From: Scleropages formosus
Lineage: Eukaryota > Chordata > Actinopteri > Osteoglossiformes > Osteoglossidae
Reading direction: 5' to 3'
DNA: 64,000 bases
Assembly (NCBI RefSeq): GCF_900964775.1
Contig: NC_041827.1
Location: forward strand, 23,282,568-23,346,567
In this document: piece by piece, positions 1 to 11,737 of the stretch
Numbering within the stretch: the first letter of the stretch is position 1
Layout of the letters: each line of letters starts with the position of its first letter
Position numbers and translations under genes: made by a program
The notes under the pieces: model-generated
The model's input: only the letters and a program-made list of their open reading frames with translations
What the model was told of the DNA's origin: nothing
Databases searched by the model: none

Positions 1-1088
1 TGAGAAAAGGGGCCCTTTTGACAGGGGCAAGGCTGAAGTCCAACTTCCGTAACATGTCCTCCAGCAGGAAGACTAACTCTGCGGGACCCAGCTGTACCTC
101 CTCCCGTTCCTGCAAGAGACCACAGTAAAGTCCTTACTAAGCAACGTCAGCCTACACCAACACCTGGCAGCCCCACTTACCAGAAGTCCACAGTGATGGA
201 AATTAACAACCATTACTAGGTGGCCATCATTAGCAAAAGGTATCCAGCAGATGACAAGTGAGCTGTAAATATTAATTCTCAGCAGGACATTGGTCACCTG
301 AGATCTGGGGACTCTTTCAATAGCTGTGACCAAGCAAAGGCTTTGAGAAACACGACACAGGCCCTGAAACTGAATTTCTTTAGGGCACACATAAATGAAC
401 CCAGTGGTGACATTAATGACATAAGCCTTGCGATCGAGTCTCTCTGACCCACGATCTGTAACCGGAGCTTCCGCAAAGTCTTGGTGGGGTCAGTCAAAGA
501 GTATTACCCTGCTGTGGAGCTCTGTGTCCAGCAATGACCGGGAGAGCAGGCCACACTGCAGCACACCCAGCACTTCCACATCGAGCTCCCTAAAGAAGGG
601 CCGGTATGAGGCCAGACTCACTCCCAGCCTGAACTCCTTTTCCTTCTCTTTTAGTGAACACTCCTGGGGAAAAGAGGCATACACACAGCTAAACACCCCT
701 GTCTTTCCATCACACTGAGAAAGGAGAAATGGAGCAATAATGTTAAAACCAGTTGTAGATAAATCCTTAATCACAAAGTGCTCTTTGCTGACTACATTTT
801 TCCATTTAAAATAAGTTCATCAGTTTCATTGATATGACAGGTGCGAGAACTCTGTGAGTGAGCCTTTAGAAATAGAGGTGTGCAAACATCCTGGGGCGTT
901 CTCCATACTCGAGCAGGTGTGTAAAACAGGCATTGACACAGACACACTACCTGCTGGGACTCGTCTGCCTCTGTTCCTTCCTCCAGCTGCGCACCGTCAC
1001 CAGATGAGCTCTTACTTGCCGAGGTTTTCCGCTTCCGTCCAGCTTTCTCTGCATTGTAGTCACACAATCTCAACATTCAATCAGCAAG

Positions 1089-1155
<67 letters not shown>

Positions 1156-4100
1156 TAGTGCCTGGAAGCAGAATTCTAGCACCATAAGATTGCCTGTACA
1201 GGTAACACCTCAAAGGTGTCTTCAATAAAGTGGTTTTTCTAGTCAGAATGATGTTTTTACCTTTGTTTCCTTTCTTGCCAGGGATTGCAACAGAAGGCAC
1301 AACTGGCCTCTCTGACACATCACCGTCAAAGTTGGCAGGGGGGGGCACAAATCCTGGGGTAGCTAAGCAACATACACAAATAGCCATGTGGACAACGTGC
1401 ACAAACTCCCCTGGTCTAAAAGTTTCAGCAAAACAGGTTTCTAAATCATCACTTTAAATGAATCGGATGCTGTAAAATTTCAAGTGCTACCTGCCAGCGC
1501 TCTCTCGAGAACCGTTTGCAGGTAGGTGATGTTCTGCAGACGCGTCACCACTTTCATCTTCATCTCGGGGTCTTTCTGGTGACAGAATGCATTCACAACC
1601 TGCAGACAGAGACAATAGAGGGAGTGTCAATTAGCTGGTAAAAAAAGGGCAGGGAAACAACTTTCAGAGGATTATTTGAAAATCCACAACTAAAGTCATC
1701 AACACGAACCTCTCTAAACCAGTTGATAGTGTAGAAGAGCAGTGAACACAGAAACTCCCTTTCAGGTTTCGACAGGCTCTCTACTTTCTCCACCACATCC
1801 AGGTCCGTCAACATGATGGGACAACCTGCCACATACACCAGTCATCTTGTCGTCCAAATTAACTCACAAGAAAGCTGAAGCTGATTAAGGTAAAAACGCT
1901 TCTCAGAAGTACATAATTGGTCTGGATCTGAAGCTGTCAGAAGCTTGTTGGTTACAAACTCTGCTTGTTATCCACCATAACACCGGCGTACACAAGGCCC
2001 CCCCTCACCAAGCAGGGCATCAATCTCCTCCAGGTCTCCTTTGTGCTGGTTCTCCTCACACAGCCTGAGAAGACGGAAGAAAGAGGCCAGGCAGAGGGGA
2101 GACACCCGCCTTTGTTGCCGGACAGTTGGAGGAAGACATGGAATAACTGGTATTAGGAGAGAAAACTTAAAGCATAGCCTTTAAAGAGAGATCGTTTGAG
2201 TGAGAAAAGGAGAAGCAGGTACAGAACTAACTTCTTGTCTTTGTCTTGTGACTGAGTCCACTGCTCTCCCTTATAGCAGAATGCATCAGCCAGCAGCGGA
2301 AGAAGGTTGATGGCGATGCCCCCCTGGCTCTCATCCTCATCCAGGTTATACATGGCAGCAGCAGGGAAGGGGAAATTGCTGCAATGCATGGATTAAAAAA
2401 AAAAAAAAAAAAAAAAACCCCAATGTACAATTTCATCGATTTTGCTCCATCAATCCATCCCATTCCAATAACAACCCGTCCTGAGTAAAATCATAGTGAT
2501 CTGGAGACTATCCCAGAAACATGCAAGGCTGAAGGGGGTTACACCCTGTACAGGATACCCGTCCATCTCAGGGCAATCGATTTCCCTCTTCCTTCAAAAG
2601 CCTTCTGAACAGGTGAGGTTTCTTCATTGCAACTAATAAGCATAATAAACTAGTATAAAAAAAATTTTTCATACACCTGTCATTCCTCTAAAAAAAAAAA
2701 AAAAAAACTGCAGTGATTTATATATTTGTTGTTTCTATATTAAACAAGAGCTTTCTTTACAGGAAACATCCAACCTTTCTTCCGCCACCCGAAACAGAGC
2801 TTCAAATTCAAAGGAGAAGAATGGGAATTGGGCTCTACGATTACGCTTATTTCACATTCATTTGTTCGTGCCAGAGGGAATCCCATTCCAAGAAAGAAAG
2901 GGCGACCTCACCCTGATATGTCTGGGGTCAAGTCTATCACAAAATCCTCCTGGAAGTCCTCCAGCACACTCTTCCCTATCCACTCCTGGAACAAGGGACA
3001 CGGAGAAGGTCAGACACCAACTAACATCCCTAACACTGCAAATGACCATTATGCAGCAGTTCCACTTTCTCCAAATATCAAGTTTTACCTTTTTACAACT
3101 TTTTAAAAAATGCTAAGTCACCACAATGGGCTGTGTCACGACTGAGACTTACGACTCCCGAAGTCAAGCGGTTACCCTCAGGACAAAAATGACATGTGGG
3201 GAAACAACTAAATGAGGTTGGAGGGCCTGTAAACGTGAACCTGAACGAGAAGATCCAAGGTGCAGGTCTGCAGGAGGTTTGACAGTTCATCATAGTAGAG
3301 AGCAGCTGCCTCGGGGGAGCCCTCACTGCAGGACTTCACCAGCTCCAGCAAGGCCATCACCTGGACGGACGGACGGACAGACACACACACACGGGACATG
3401 TTTATTTTGGAGGGAACATGTTGCTTCCTCAAATACACTGACTCAAACAGCGAGTGTTTACTGCAAAGCTGCTCTGGCAAACACAGACACACAGCACACA
3501 TTTACTGTGGACAGTACACTCCTGTAAACACACAGTCTACTTCACCACAAATGCGCAGGAATAACAATTCACACATACACAAAATCCTCTGGATTTTGAG
3601 CTCATATTCTACAAGGCTTAGTAAAAAAGTATCCGCAATATACAGTATTCACAAAAAAGCTAAAACCTTACTGCCGACACTTTTTCACTTACCCTTTTGC
3701 AGTAGGCGTGTGTTGAGACACATGGAGAGGTACATTTTCACTCTGCATCACCACAAGCACATGAACACCCTACGTTTTATGTTGTGAAGCTACATCAGCA
3801 CGATGTCCAGTCCGTCATACCTGCAGGGCCTCACCTGTCTTTGTCTTTCCTTGTCTTTCAGTGTCCCAGCTTGGGAGGCAGAGATGCTTCCAGAATTGTC
3901 CCTGTGAAATGGGTCAAAGTGAGTAGAGGCCCAGCCAAAGGAGGGAGGCTTGTCTTGCTCACGTGCCCCACAGCCCAGTTACCTGCAGGAGCTCATCCTG
4001 CCCACCACCATGACAGCACCAATGATGCCGATGCGCTTGTACTTGGAGACGGTGCTGGAAAGCTGCTTCCTGATCACTATGTGCATGTCATCCTGTGGAG

Positions 4101-7100
4101 ACCAAGAGGGGGACAGAAGACATAGACAATGAGGTCTGCAAGTCGAAGAGAAGAGCTAACAGCATGTGGTCTACAAACCACTCCCACCTGGATATGGCTG
4201 CCCTGCTGTTCCTTCCCAAAAGCCAGCGAGCTGAGCACACAGAAGAGTCTGCGGATCTGCTGGGGTGTCAAGTTCTCCATGTAGTCCAGAATGCCCTGTG
4301 GAGTTAAAATGTGTCTTCTTCTAAGGAAAAGGGGTAATATTCGATTCCTGACAGGTTAATTTATTCCATTAGCAATTTCACTTTCATAATGCACACACTC
4401 AACTATAGAGTCAACTATATTTTATTACAATAAGCCCTCTTGCAGCCATACAGTTGAGAGGACCACTGATTGTGAACAGTGTTTTAGAAAGTCAACTTTT
4501 TTGAAGCAGTTTTACAGACAGAAATTCTAATAAAGCCCAAGACACATCAGGATGGCTGTTTACAGACCGACAGGTCTGAAGACCCCCGGATGTGATGACT
4601 GAGGTTTGAAAGGAGAAACTACTGTATATATTAAAAGAACAAAGGAACTGTCATGTGCTCATGGTAAAAAGATTTGCCCTGACCCATGTGAAAGGCAGGA
4701 TGGCCCTCATTACTGACCTTGACGAAGACAGCATAGAGAGCCATCTCGTCCGGCCGCTGGACCACTAGCTCACACAGCAGCTCCAGAGCAGCGTCCACCT
4801 CTCCACCCAGGCCGCTGCAAATGTGGGTAACCAGGGAACTGACCACCTCCTGTGAATGACCACATACACATATCGTGCCTTTACCAGCAGCAAATCTACG
4901 TTATCACATTCATCCATAAAAGTGCTGGCTGTGCAGAAAATAAAGATGATAAAAAGATTAACTTGGCTGAATACTCCACAGTGGCAATGCAAAGGCGCTG
5001 GTCTGTTCCCTAAACCCCCGGAGACGCACACCTGCTGGCAGTAGGAGTCGAAGGTGCTGAACGCATGCTTGTACATGTGGGCACCAAAGGGCACCACACA
5101 GGGGTCTGGAGAGCGGAGTAGACCCTGGGCCAGGGACAGTATGGATGGGAAGTAGTTCCGCATCACCTGCAGGTCACCATGGAAACCAAGTCAACACCTC
5201 ATAACTCACAGCACACAGCGCAGTGGTGCTTAAGGCACTTAAGGCAGAGGAAGCAGTTTTAAAACTTAAGTAAATGTCAAAATGAGGACATGTTAGAAAA
5301 TGTAATGTAATCCACATACAAAATTTCCATCTATACTATGAAGTTACAGAATACAAAGGGTCCCCTCTGTGCGATATCTCATTTTATATTGGTCCACCGA
5401 GATGTTGCTGCTTATTTATGACCATGTCAGGATGTGAGATACTTTCACCTTTTACACTTTTAGTCTAAATACATCGCTAGATCTGCAGGGAAGTAATGTG
5501 TATCATAGTAGGATGCATTTTAAAACAAGCCATTTAAATATGTTTTTATATTTTATCTTGTTTCATAACAAAGAAGACACTTTTACATTTATTAATTCTG
5601 ACGTATTAAATTACTGACAATGATTTACTCAGACAGAGAGCTGGGTCATTTTTACTGGAGCAGCTTGGGATAAATACCTTGTTCAAGGCTACTAGAGCAG
5701 GAGTACCTTCTACTCCCTGCTATTTCTTTGTTGTACTATAAGATGTATTTCCTTGGTCCACATTAGCATCGTGTACAAAGGGCTCCTGTATCATTTTGGC
5801 AAAGACGTGACAAATCTCTGCCACGTGTCACTGGAAGAAAATGTGCTCACGTCAGCATAACCCCGAAATGTTCTCTGCAGGAGAGTCTCACGAATTTGAC
5901 CCCCTCTGACTTTGATCCGCAGGACCCTCTCAGCGCCTCGCCGGCTGTGGTTAGCATTGACGGTGTGCAAAATGAACAGCACCAGGAGATCAGTCACCTA
6001 AGAGAAATAAACATTTATTCACAAAGCAATACAGCCCAGGTCCAAACCCACAGTGAGCTCAGCAACTGCTGCATGAGTTAAAATGTGTGAATATAAATGA
6101 GAATAACATAACATCTGGATGACACTGATTTCATTCATTATTTTTGGTCATTGTCCAGTGCCACATCTTGGTGGTCTGGACCCCATCCCAGATGCACAGG
6201 ACACGAGGCTAGGCAAGGTGCACCCTGGACAGGACAGACATCTATCACAGCGCAGTCACACAAACATACACTCACACAATACTGGCAATTCAGAGTCACC
6301 AAGTGTGCTGAAACACACATCTTTGGACTCCGAGAGGAAACTGAAGCTCCTGGAGGAAACGCATATGAACACAGGGAGAACATGTAAACTCCACATGGAT
6401 GGAGCCAGATCAAACCCCGCAGCCCAGAAGCTGTGTGACCTGGCACCGTAGTCCTGCACCTCCGTGCTGCCCTTGAAATTACACAATTTTTTTTAAAAAA
6501 AAGCCTGTCAACAATGAAGAAACATGTAATGAATGAACAGTAGACTTTACCTTGTGATCCTCTGTTTCAACAACATTCTCAATGGCCTGCAAAAAAATGA
6601 GAAACTCAATGCTACAACATTTGAGTAAACGTAGAAATAGATAACAGCAGGCAACATGTGCTCACCTTCAACCAGGCCTCTGAGATGGTCTTCTGAAAGC
6701 GGACGGCCGACTTTATGGTATCTAAGACCAGACCGACACAGCCCTGGTTATCGCTGCTTGATGTAAACTTGGAGTTTCTAGTACACAAAGGGAGAATTGA
6801 GACTCACTGAGAAAACAAATAACATATGAGGTAGCAAACTTCCAACTGTTACTCAGACTCTTCTTGGTAGCTACAGAATCTCAAGAACTAAAGATCTCAG
6901 CTGACCACCCAAGGGCTACATTGGAGCTGTTCCAGCTAACAAATTTTGGTCCCAGAGAGGCACCAATCTAGGGGAATCTCACAAATGCTCTCAGGAAAAG
7001 CAGTAAAGCTCCACCAGAGCACTGAGGTCTGATCCCAAGGCCTCACCCTTTTGTTCTGTTTGCCTTGACACACTGCTGGGAAGCCTGGGTCAGTGCGGGA

Positions 7101-10100
7101 GACACACAGAACTCGAGCTCCAGCTTCTTGCGCAGGTCAGACACCACCTGGCACACGATAACATCCACAGACAATGAGCCAGACAGATGGTCACATGAAA
7201 AGGGACACTGGCAAACACTGAGCCAAGCAGAAGATCAGATAACAGACAACACTGCCAAACACTCGGCTAACCAGCTGGTTAGAGAACACCATTATTTATT
7301 CATTCAGCTAATGCTTTCTCCAAGGCGACTTAAACGTGAGGCCTGAATACTAAGATTCAGACAACTACCTACCCATTGGTAGAGCTGGTTCATTTCTGTG
7401 GGTAAGTACCCCGCACAAGGGTATTGCAGTACTAGGTCGGAGTCTAACCTGCATCTTTCGATTGCTGTCCCATGTAACAGCACCGCACACAGTACCAAAC
7501 AGGTGCTAAAGTAACTACTGGCAACTTCATAAAAATTAATTTAAATAGAAGTCTGCAAATTCAGTTACAACATGAGTATCAATGGAACACAGATCACCGG
7601 AAATGCAACACAGGCAACGTTATATGTGACCTCGTTAGCCTCGGAGGCAGAGACGGTGTGCAGGATGAACTTCACTATGACCGGCAGGTCCTCCAACGAC
7701 ACAGCAGTGAGGGTGGCCATGACACCGCTGCGCACCTAAGACGACAGAGCAGCAGAATCCTCACACACTACACACAGAACACGTGCGAAATTCAGTTTAT
7801 TAAAATCTGGAATGTCCCCAGCACTCCCTATAAGTGGCACGGCATCAGGCGTCATGCCACCGATGTGTTCCTTCACTTAAACCGGCTATAAAACAAGGTT
7901 GTGGAAACCCTATTTACAGAGTTTCGGTAGTCCAAAAATGGTCCTAAAAACACGCGACTTGCGACTAATGACTAGCCAGGCGGTCAACGTGGTGGACTGA
8001 GGTACCTCGGCCAACAGCGCAGGGTTCAGATTGAGACTGGACAGGGCATCCAGGACAGGCACAGTCAGCTGGGTGTTTTGCTGAAGCAGAGAGCTGTGAA
8101 AGCAAACAGGGAAGTTTCATACTTCAGTCAAACAGCCCAGAGAGTGCGGAGAGCGCCGGTGCTGCCCGCTCACTTGAGCTCCTGAGCAACGTCGTTATGC
8201 TGAGAGTCCTCGAGGATCTCGGGCAGGCTAACGATGATATCGCGCTGGAGTTCCACCGGCGCAACACTGACCAACTCCATCAGCTTTCCCGCCAAATCCT
8301 GAAACACAGACATCATTGAGAACTCATAGACAGTGAATTAAGACAGACATTCCCCTTTCCCATGAATTAATGAGAAAAAGTAGTACTAATATCCCTTCTA
8401 AGCACCTTGCTGTCCATGATTCTGTCAAGCCACTTGAGTTGGTTCACTATGATGCGTGGAATATTTACCCCATTCTCTCCCATGCTGGAAGACACAAAGT
8501 AAATTAAAGGAAGACAACAAATACCCAGGAGTACAACACACGCGACAAAGCATTTCAGCAGCACAGAAAGAAATTATGGCAGAGATCCTCCTGGTAAATT
8601 CCACACCTGTAATCTCATTCAAATAAGAAGTAAAGCAAAATACTCACCCATCAAACAGGAACTCAGGTAGCTTCTCAAACAAAGTCTTTATAATGGAAGG
8701 CTGAAATAAAACCACAATGACATGAAATACAGTTAATGAAGTTATTATTCCAGCCTGCAGTGGTGAACACAGATAAATCATTTCATCACAAAAGCTGAAG
8801 GCTCAGTTTCAGCTCAAGAGGACAAAAGTTTGTGCAAACCTGCAGTATCTCAACTCCCAACAGGAGTCGTATAAGACTTTCCTGATACGAGCACACTGAG
8901 CTGAAAAATGAACAGATAACAGCCGAGTAAGACAAAAGCCATCATATTGAATATGACTAACAATAGTAAAATACACAGGATGAAATGCAATATCCTATGT
9001 ACCTGGAGTCCCCATCCGATGAGCGAGGGACGCAAGGAAGAAGGCAGTTCTTAAAATTCTCCTGGTCCTCAATGTGAGACTCCAACCCAGATACAAACTC
9101 CTGGATTATCTAGACAATGAGGTTTCACAGTACAGTAACACTGGATGAAGGCCCACTGGAGACTGTCAGCGGCCTTCAACTTCAATACTTACATTTGGGT
9201 ATTGTGGACTCTTCCTGAGGAGCTGGTGCACTCGCTTCTGGAAAACTGCTTGGTCTACGTCTTTAAAAAGAGCTTCAGTTAAAGAACAACATACCAGCAA
9301 AGCAAAAACATATATGACCCTGTAATTGGTGTCAACGCAAAATGTCGTCCTGTCATTATTACAGAAGTGTTGTATCAAAGGCTTTAAGATAGTAGTCTGG
9401 TGTGTTTATACAGTATGTGCGAGATATCATTACTTAATATGTAGAGAAAAACAGCAGTTTACCAATCTCATTGGGTGTGTTACTCTGCCTCAATGCAATT
9501 CCTGCCTCCCGCAGGACCTGCGTGAAGACGTTTCGACGGACCGCCTCATCCTGCACGGTGGATTTAGCAGCACGCCCTGTTGAGCGACTCTTCTTTGACT
9601 CTGCAAGAAGCACAGTCTCATGTTAAAGCAAAAAATAAATCACGAATCTGAAAAAACCAAACAAAACGAAGATCAGAACCTTAAAGAAATGTTGGGCTGC
9701 AGGTACTGCAGCAGGGAAGAACATCCCTCTTCCTGCAACTTCTGAAATCAAAGTATTTTAAGGTAGACTTTGCCTCATGGACCTCTCGACCCACTTCAGT
9801 ACTTGGTTCAATTAACGCTGCCCAAATTAACGTTTTCCCTTGGTTGTTATACCTATTCCGAAACAGGCTCCGTCCGGTTCACCACGACCCTGCTCAGGAC
9901 AAAGAGGTTAAGAGGGAACTGGATGGATGGATGGATGGATGATTAACATTCATTCAGGCCATTTACAATTTTACATGGGATATCGTATATTTAAAGATAA
10001 GTACCTTGATCAAGGGTGCTACAGCAGGAGTGAGATTCGATCCAACAACCTTCAGACTGTATTAAGAAATAGCTCTAATGGTAGCTAAACACTTGTGGAA

Positions 10101-10180
10101 AACTAGTTAATGACACACTTACTGGACTCTGCGCTTCTGTCACCCTCGTCCACAGAAGACCGTCTCTTTTTGCGCAGCAT
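1..10180 (-). CDS. fancd2: Fanconi anemia group D2 protein, N-terminal ~1004 codons (gene runs off left edge)
   Basis: FANCD2 pairs with FANCI as the clamp monoubiquitylated by the FANCL/UBE2T core complex during DNA interstrand crosslink repair in the nucleus. The translated exons follow vertebrate FANCD2 from end to end. Exons in order: 10180-10123, 9600-9463, 9260-9193, 9109-9003, 8900-8840, 8700-8648, 8484-8406, 8298-8174, 8093-8006, 7735-7631, 7147-7047, 6777-6666, 6586-6551, 5997-5851, 5166-5032, 4849-4718, 4295-4188, 4092-3983, 3901-3835, 3360-3241, 2985-2912, 2378-2232, 2109-2009, 1825-1710, 1599-1491, 1362-1261, 1048-951, 714-508, 109-1. All join in frame with GT-AG borders. The start [14 protein letters not shown] is basic, like a nuclear signal. 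The lysine in VIRKQLSS (codon ~560, 4066-4068) matches the human K561 ubiquitylation site. The C-terminal third lies beyond position 1. Exons 5, 19 and 20 have the least certain borders. Confidence 0.96.
1092..1153. repeat. (CA)n microsatellite in a fancd2 intron
   Basis: An almost pure run of about 31 CA units lies in the intron between fancd2 exons at 1261-1362 and 951-1048, about 45 bp from the acceptor of the latter. It creates a spurious Thr-His repeat reading frame on the plus strand. Confidence 0.95.
2395..2417. repeat. Poly(A) run next to a fancd2 exon
   Basis: A homopolymer of about 23 A lies ~17 bp upstream (in gene sense) of the fancd2 exon at 2232-2378, so in the transcript it forms a poly(U) tract just before the acceptor. 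Confidence 0.85.
2440..2585 (-). mobile_element. L2-type LINE/SINE 3' tail fragment
   Basis: Read on the minus strand the stretch contains the familiar fish tail: a segment like TGGACGGGTATCCTGTACAG, then GGGATAGTCTCCAG, then an AGGACGGGTT-like piece and a GGATGGATTGATGGA end. Only the 3' end of the element is present. It is diverged, hence old. It lies in a fancd2 intron. Confidence 0.5.
5636..5730 (-). mobile_element. Diverged SINE fragment (SINE-C type)
   Basis: In minus orientation this matches the SINE-C body seen better at 62110-62312: a gagcaggag box, a CCTTGAACAAGG-like box and a CCAGTAAAAATGACCCAGC segment. It sits in the ~680 bp fancd2 intron 14, which otherwise shows nothing recognisable. 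Confidence 0.5.
6130..6480 (-). mobile_element. tRNA-headed SINE of the DANA-like body type
   Basis: Read on the minus strand, a head resembling a tRNA promoter region is followed by the conserved fish SINE body: a GTGGAGTTTACATGTTCTCC box, then a TTTCCTCCAGGAGC box, a GTCCAAAGATGTG box, and a CTGTCCTGTCCAGGGTGCAC segment, ending in a short AATGAATGAA repeat. It lies in a fancd2 intron between exons at 6551-6586 and 5851-5997. Confidence 0.7.
7278..7505 (-). mobile_element. SINE-C copy, minus orientation
   Basis: The left end carries the LINE-derived tail in reverse (attcagctaatgctttctcc), followed by the reversed body with a gtaagtaccccgcacaaggg box and a reversed B-box-like segment near 7440-7470. 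It lies in the fancd2 intron between exons 7631-7735 and 7047-7147. Confidence 0.6.
9872..9945 (+). mobile_element. L2-type LINE tail ending in (GGAT)n
   Basis: The stretch reads ggttcaccacgaccctgctc then aggacaaagaggttaag and ends in about five GGAT units (9921-9941). This is the usual 3' terminus of fish L2-like elements. It lies in fancd2 intron 1. Confidence 0.6.
9946..10065 (-). mobile_element. SINE-C fragment, minus orientation
   Basis: It shows the reversed SINE-C body (gataagtaccttgatcaagg, ctacagcaggagtgagattc) abutting the L2-type tail at 9872-9945. It lies in fancd2 intron 1. Confidence 0.5.
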
Positions 10181-10843
10181 GTCGGCTTCCAGTACAGTGT
10201 GTGAAGCTGTGTGTGAGACACTGAGTGAGTGAATGTGTGTGTGTGTGTGAGACACTGAGTGAATATGTATGAGTGACACTGTCAGAGTGTGTGCGTGCGT
10301 GTGTGCCGCCGTGCTCCGGAGTGATCACGTCTCCCCTGGTGCTCCGGAAGAGGGTTCGACGTTTCCTTGGCAACTGCGGAGAGACGGACGAGACACTGTG
10401 ACTGTGACCTTGTTGTTGTAGCGCGTGACGGATGAGCGGCTGCTTTGACGCAGTTACCCCCCAGAACCCTCTTTTCAGCGGCCTTCTTAAATAAACGCGT
10501 TTTTTTTTCCCCACTGGTGCTGTGAGGTGCGTCACGAAGTGCTGCGACTATAAGACATTTCACTGCTGAATAAACTTATAATGTCCGCGCGGCGAACAGT
10601 AAGTAACAGCTTCGATACATAATTAACTTACACGGTTTCTCCGAACAACCCACGTAACACCCACCCGGTCCCGGGCCGAGTCAGAAACACACTCGTTACT
10701 GTTGTTGGCAGTGTTGCAAGCAGGACAATAACATTTAGTGAATAAAAGCATATCAAGAGATAGATAAAATAAAACGTCTTACGGTAAGTATTTCGGAGTA
10801 TAATAATAATTCTACACGCAAAGGCTCCCAGCTCGAGATTGAG

Positions 10844-10856
10844 TTTCCGCGCCAAA
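10844..10856. promoter_or_regulatory. E2F-like site upstream of fancd2
   Basis: The string TTTCCGCGCCAAA fits the E2F consensus TTTSSCGCSAAA closely. It lies about 660 bp upstream of the fancd2 start codon. FANCD2 is S-phase regulated in mammals, which makes an E2F input plausible; that function is inferred, not shown by the sequence. Confidence 0.4.
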
Positions 10857-11112
10857 AGTTTGGTCCGTTCTACCAGGGAGCGTCGATCAAATATCCACCA
10901 TCCGGTAAAAACGAAGCCTGCACGTTGCCGCGGTTCTGGCTCAGAGACTCGAGTCGATTGTGGAGGCAACTGAAACGACTCGAACCAGTCTTCCGCAATA
11001 GCTATGTCTCATTTTATTCAATGTCCACCTAAGTTACAGCTGCTTCTTGGCAGCACAACTTACTGTATTATTATAGTGATAAACAACTATTAGTACACAT
11101 GATTATATTTTA

Positions 11113-11322
11113 TGAGGGGGCGTCGTGGTGACGCAGCGGATTTGACCGGGTCCTGGGTTCGAGTCCTGCTTGGGATGCCTTGCGATGGACTGGCGTCCCG
11201 TCCTGGGTGTGTCCCCCTCCCCCTCCAGCCTTGCGCCCTGTGTTGCCGGGTTAGGCTCCGGCTCGCCGCGACCCCGTTCGGGTCAAGTGGTTTCAGCCAG
11301 TGTGTGTGTGTGTGTGTGTGTA
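11113..11322 (+). mobile_element. SINE-A copy: tRNA-derived SINE ending in (TG)n
   Basis: The element has a Pol III A-box-like TGGTGACGCAGCGG at 11127-11140, a B-box-like GGTTCGAGTCC at 11156-11166, a central segment ATGGACTGGCGTCCCGTCCT, an L2-type tail (GGCTCCGGCTCGCCGCGACC) and a terminal (TG)n run (11300-11320). Four more copies are in the window on the minus strand (30859-31076, 31258-31460, 40285-40499, 63336-63581). Confidence 0.85.
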
Positions 11323-11651
11323 GTTTTACGAATACTTTACAACAAGGGTTCTTAACCTGGGGGTCCAAGGACTCTTCTTTGGGATTTCGGGGGTCATGCA
11401 GCGAAATCTTGCTTTGAAATAAACACGGGTAAAGTTAAAAAAAAAAAATACTGCTCTACTTAATGCTGTATGGAGGTAATAAATATTTGGGTACCATCCA
11501 GCGAAATAGTTCCTCCGAATTGGGGGCGGTGGTTACTTTTCACCGGGTTCTAAAGAGGGATGTTGTACGGAAATTGTGACCGAGTTCGATTTCACCATGT
11601 TATTCGGTGTGGACATTTGAGACACGGTGCCTTATGGTTGGATATGTGAAG

Positions 11652-11718
11652 CCCCGCCCACTTCCCCCGACGCTCCTCCGCTATAAAAGGTCCTGGTGGG
11701 GCTCGACGGCTCGGAGTG
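11652..11718 (+). promoter_or_regulatory. gpx1: gpx1 core promoter: GC box and TATA box
   Basis: A GC box (CCCCGCCCAC, 11652-11661) is followed by TATAAAA at 11682-11688. The expected transcription start is about 25-30 bp downstream, near 11712-11718, giving a 5' UTR of only ~20-25 nt before the ATG at 11738. Confidence 0.65.
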
Positions 11719-11737
11719 ACACGAGTGTCTCGTTGCG

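Larger units (their letters stand above)
10181..11737. other. Divergent intergenic region between fancd2 and gpx1
   Basis: This 1.56 kb spacer separates two head-to-head start codons. It holds a TG-rich degenerate repeat (about 10200-10316) in the fancd2 5' UTR, an E2F-like site at 10844-10856, a SINE-A copy at 11113-11322 and the gpx1 core promoter near 11650-11690. No coding exon was recognised; a frame of 113 codons at 10628-10969 (minus) has no recognisable similarity. Confidence 0.7.

Noticed and set aside
854-1228. Plus-strand frame with a long Thr-His repeat
   Set aside because: It is the translation of the (CA)n microsatellite at 1092-1153 and overlaps fancd2 exons on the other strand.
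10140-10535. Minus-strand frame with Thr-His-rich segments upstream of fancd2
   Set aside because: It overlaps the real fancd2 start exon in another frame and owes its length to the TG-rich repeat.
11120-11180. tRNA genes at SINE-A heads (also 31020-31076, 31400-31460, 40440-40499, 63520-63581)
   Set aside because: A- and B-box-like strings are present but no cloverleaf with paired acceptor stem can be formed, and the same heads continue into SINE bodies.
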